Source of the DNA: Aliikangiella maris | Lineage (GTDB): Bacteria > Pseudomonadota > Gammaproteobacteria > Enterobacterales > Kangiellaceae | DNA length: 64,000 nt | NCBI RefSeq assembly: GCF_040719265.1 | Contig: NZ_JBFDAH010000020.1 | Span: forward strand, 30,421-94,420 | Reading direction: 5' to 3' | Shown here: positions 63,920-64,000 of the stretch, piece after piece | Layout of the letters: every line of letters begins with the position of its first letter | How positions within the stretch are numbered: position 1 is the first letter of the stretch | Notes under the pieces: generated by a model | What the model saw: the letters and a program-made list of their open reading frames with translations, nothing else | Database searches by the model: none | What the model was told of the DNA's origin: nothing | Translations under genes and position numbers: made by a program

Positions 63920-64000
63920 ATGCCAAGACCCACTCGAATAGAATATAAAGGCGCATTTCACCATGTGATGAATCGCGGCCGAGGCCGTCAAACGATTTTT
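63920..64000 (+). CDS. RAYT / IS200-like transposase (start only, truncated by window edge)
   Basis: 27 codons from the ATG at 63920: MPRPTRIEYKGAFHHVMNRG and then RGRQTIF. The RP-RIEYxGA-xHHVMNRG-xRQxIF pattern is the N-terminus of Y1 (HUH) REP-associated tyrosine transposases. An AAGGGGTCAATCC-like string lies just upstream (from ~63869), common before these genes. It may have helped assemble or move the neighbouring cassettes. Confidence 0.7.
   Translation, partial: MPRPTRIEYKGAFHHVMNRGRGRQTIF

Overview
The window comes from a low-GC gammaproteobacterium. The evidence is two conserved blocks: hisS, yfgM-like, bamB, der (24.9-29.7 kb), and uvrA / YajR-type MFS / ssb (54.0-59.0 kb). Secreted proteases, a large TonB receptor and PHA storage genes suggest a free-living heterotroph that degrades protein. 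A marine relative of Kangiella or Aliikangiella is possible, but that is a weak inference. Layout by region. 0-7 kb: the end of a cytochrome c'-like gene, a TonB-dependent receptor, then a minus-strand pair of GMC alcohol dehydrogenase and MmsA-type aldehyde dehydrogenase. 7.5-17.5 kb: a minus-strand biosynthetic operon headed by a one-module NRPS (Cy-A-PCP, adenylation code reading as cysteine). It is followed with overlapping or short junctions by a GMC oxidoreductase, a type II thioesterase, an acyl-CoA dehydrogenase, a GNAT acetyltransferase and a group II truncated globin. After a hairpin come an HFCD-type flavoprotein and a DUF2938 membrane protein. This looks like a small thiazoline or thiazole-forming pathway whose acyl donor is not encoded here. 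18-24.8 kb: a serine-hydrolase lipoprotein, an EAL-CBS-GGDEF protein, a small outer-membrane barrel, and DUF2797 and DUF1853 proteins. 24.9-29.7 kb: housekeeping genes. 29.8-44.3 kb: a propeller-type sensor kinase with no response regulator beside it, an M9 collagenase, and a 2191-residue secreted protein with two separate HExxHxxxxxH metalloprotease centres separated by PKD, CUB, PPC and GEVED domains. 44.6-50.7 kb: PHA metabolism (phaB, phaC, phasin) with a FabI and a MaoC-phosphotransacetylase fusion. 51-59 kb: an M19 dipeptidase lipoprotein, a glycosyltransferase overlapping uvrA, uvrA, an MFS transporter and ssb. The most striking part is 59.4-63.9 kb, a polymorphic-toxin locus. One toxin gene with its own start (unrecognised N-terminal region, EndoU/BECR-like C-terminal nuclease) is followed by an immunity gene and three orphan toxin-tip/immunity cassettes. 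All four toxin tips start at the same 11-bp sequence, GTTCCAAACAA (reads Val-Pro-Asn). The third and fourth junctions share a base with the TAG stop of the preceding immunity gene. The tips encode an EndoU-like nuclease, an unrecognised toxin, a nucleotidyltransferase and a RelA/SpoT-type synthetase. The last is followed by a small protein and by a small alarmone hydrolase, so the antidote may be enzymatic. A scaffold gap inside the first toxin gene (19 Ns flanked by an exact 89-nt duplication) looks like an assembly artefact. The window ends in a RAYT/IS200-like transposase.
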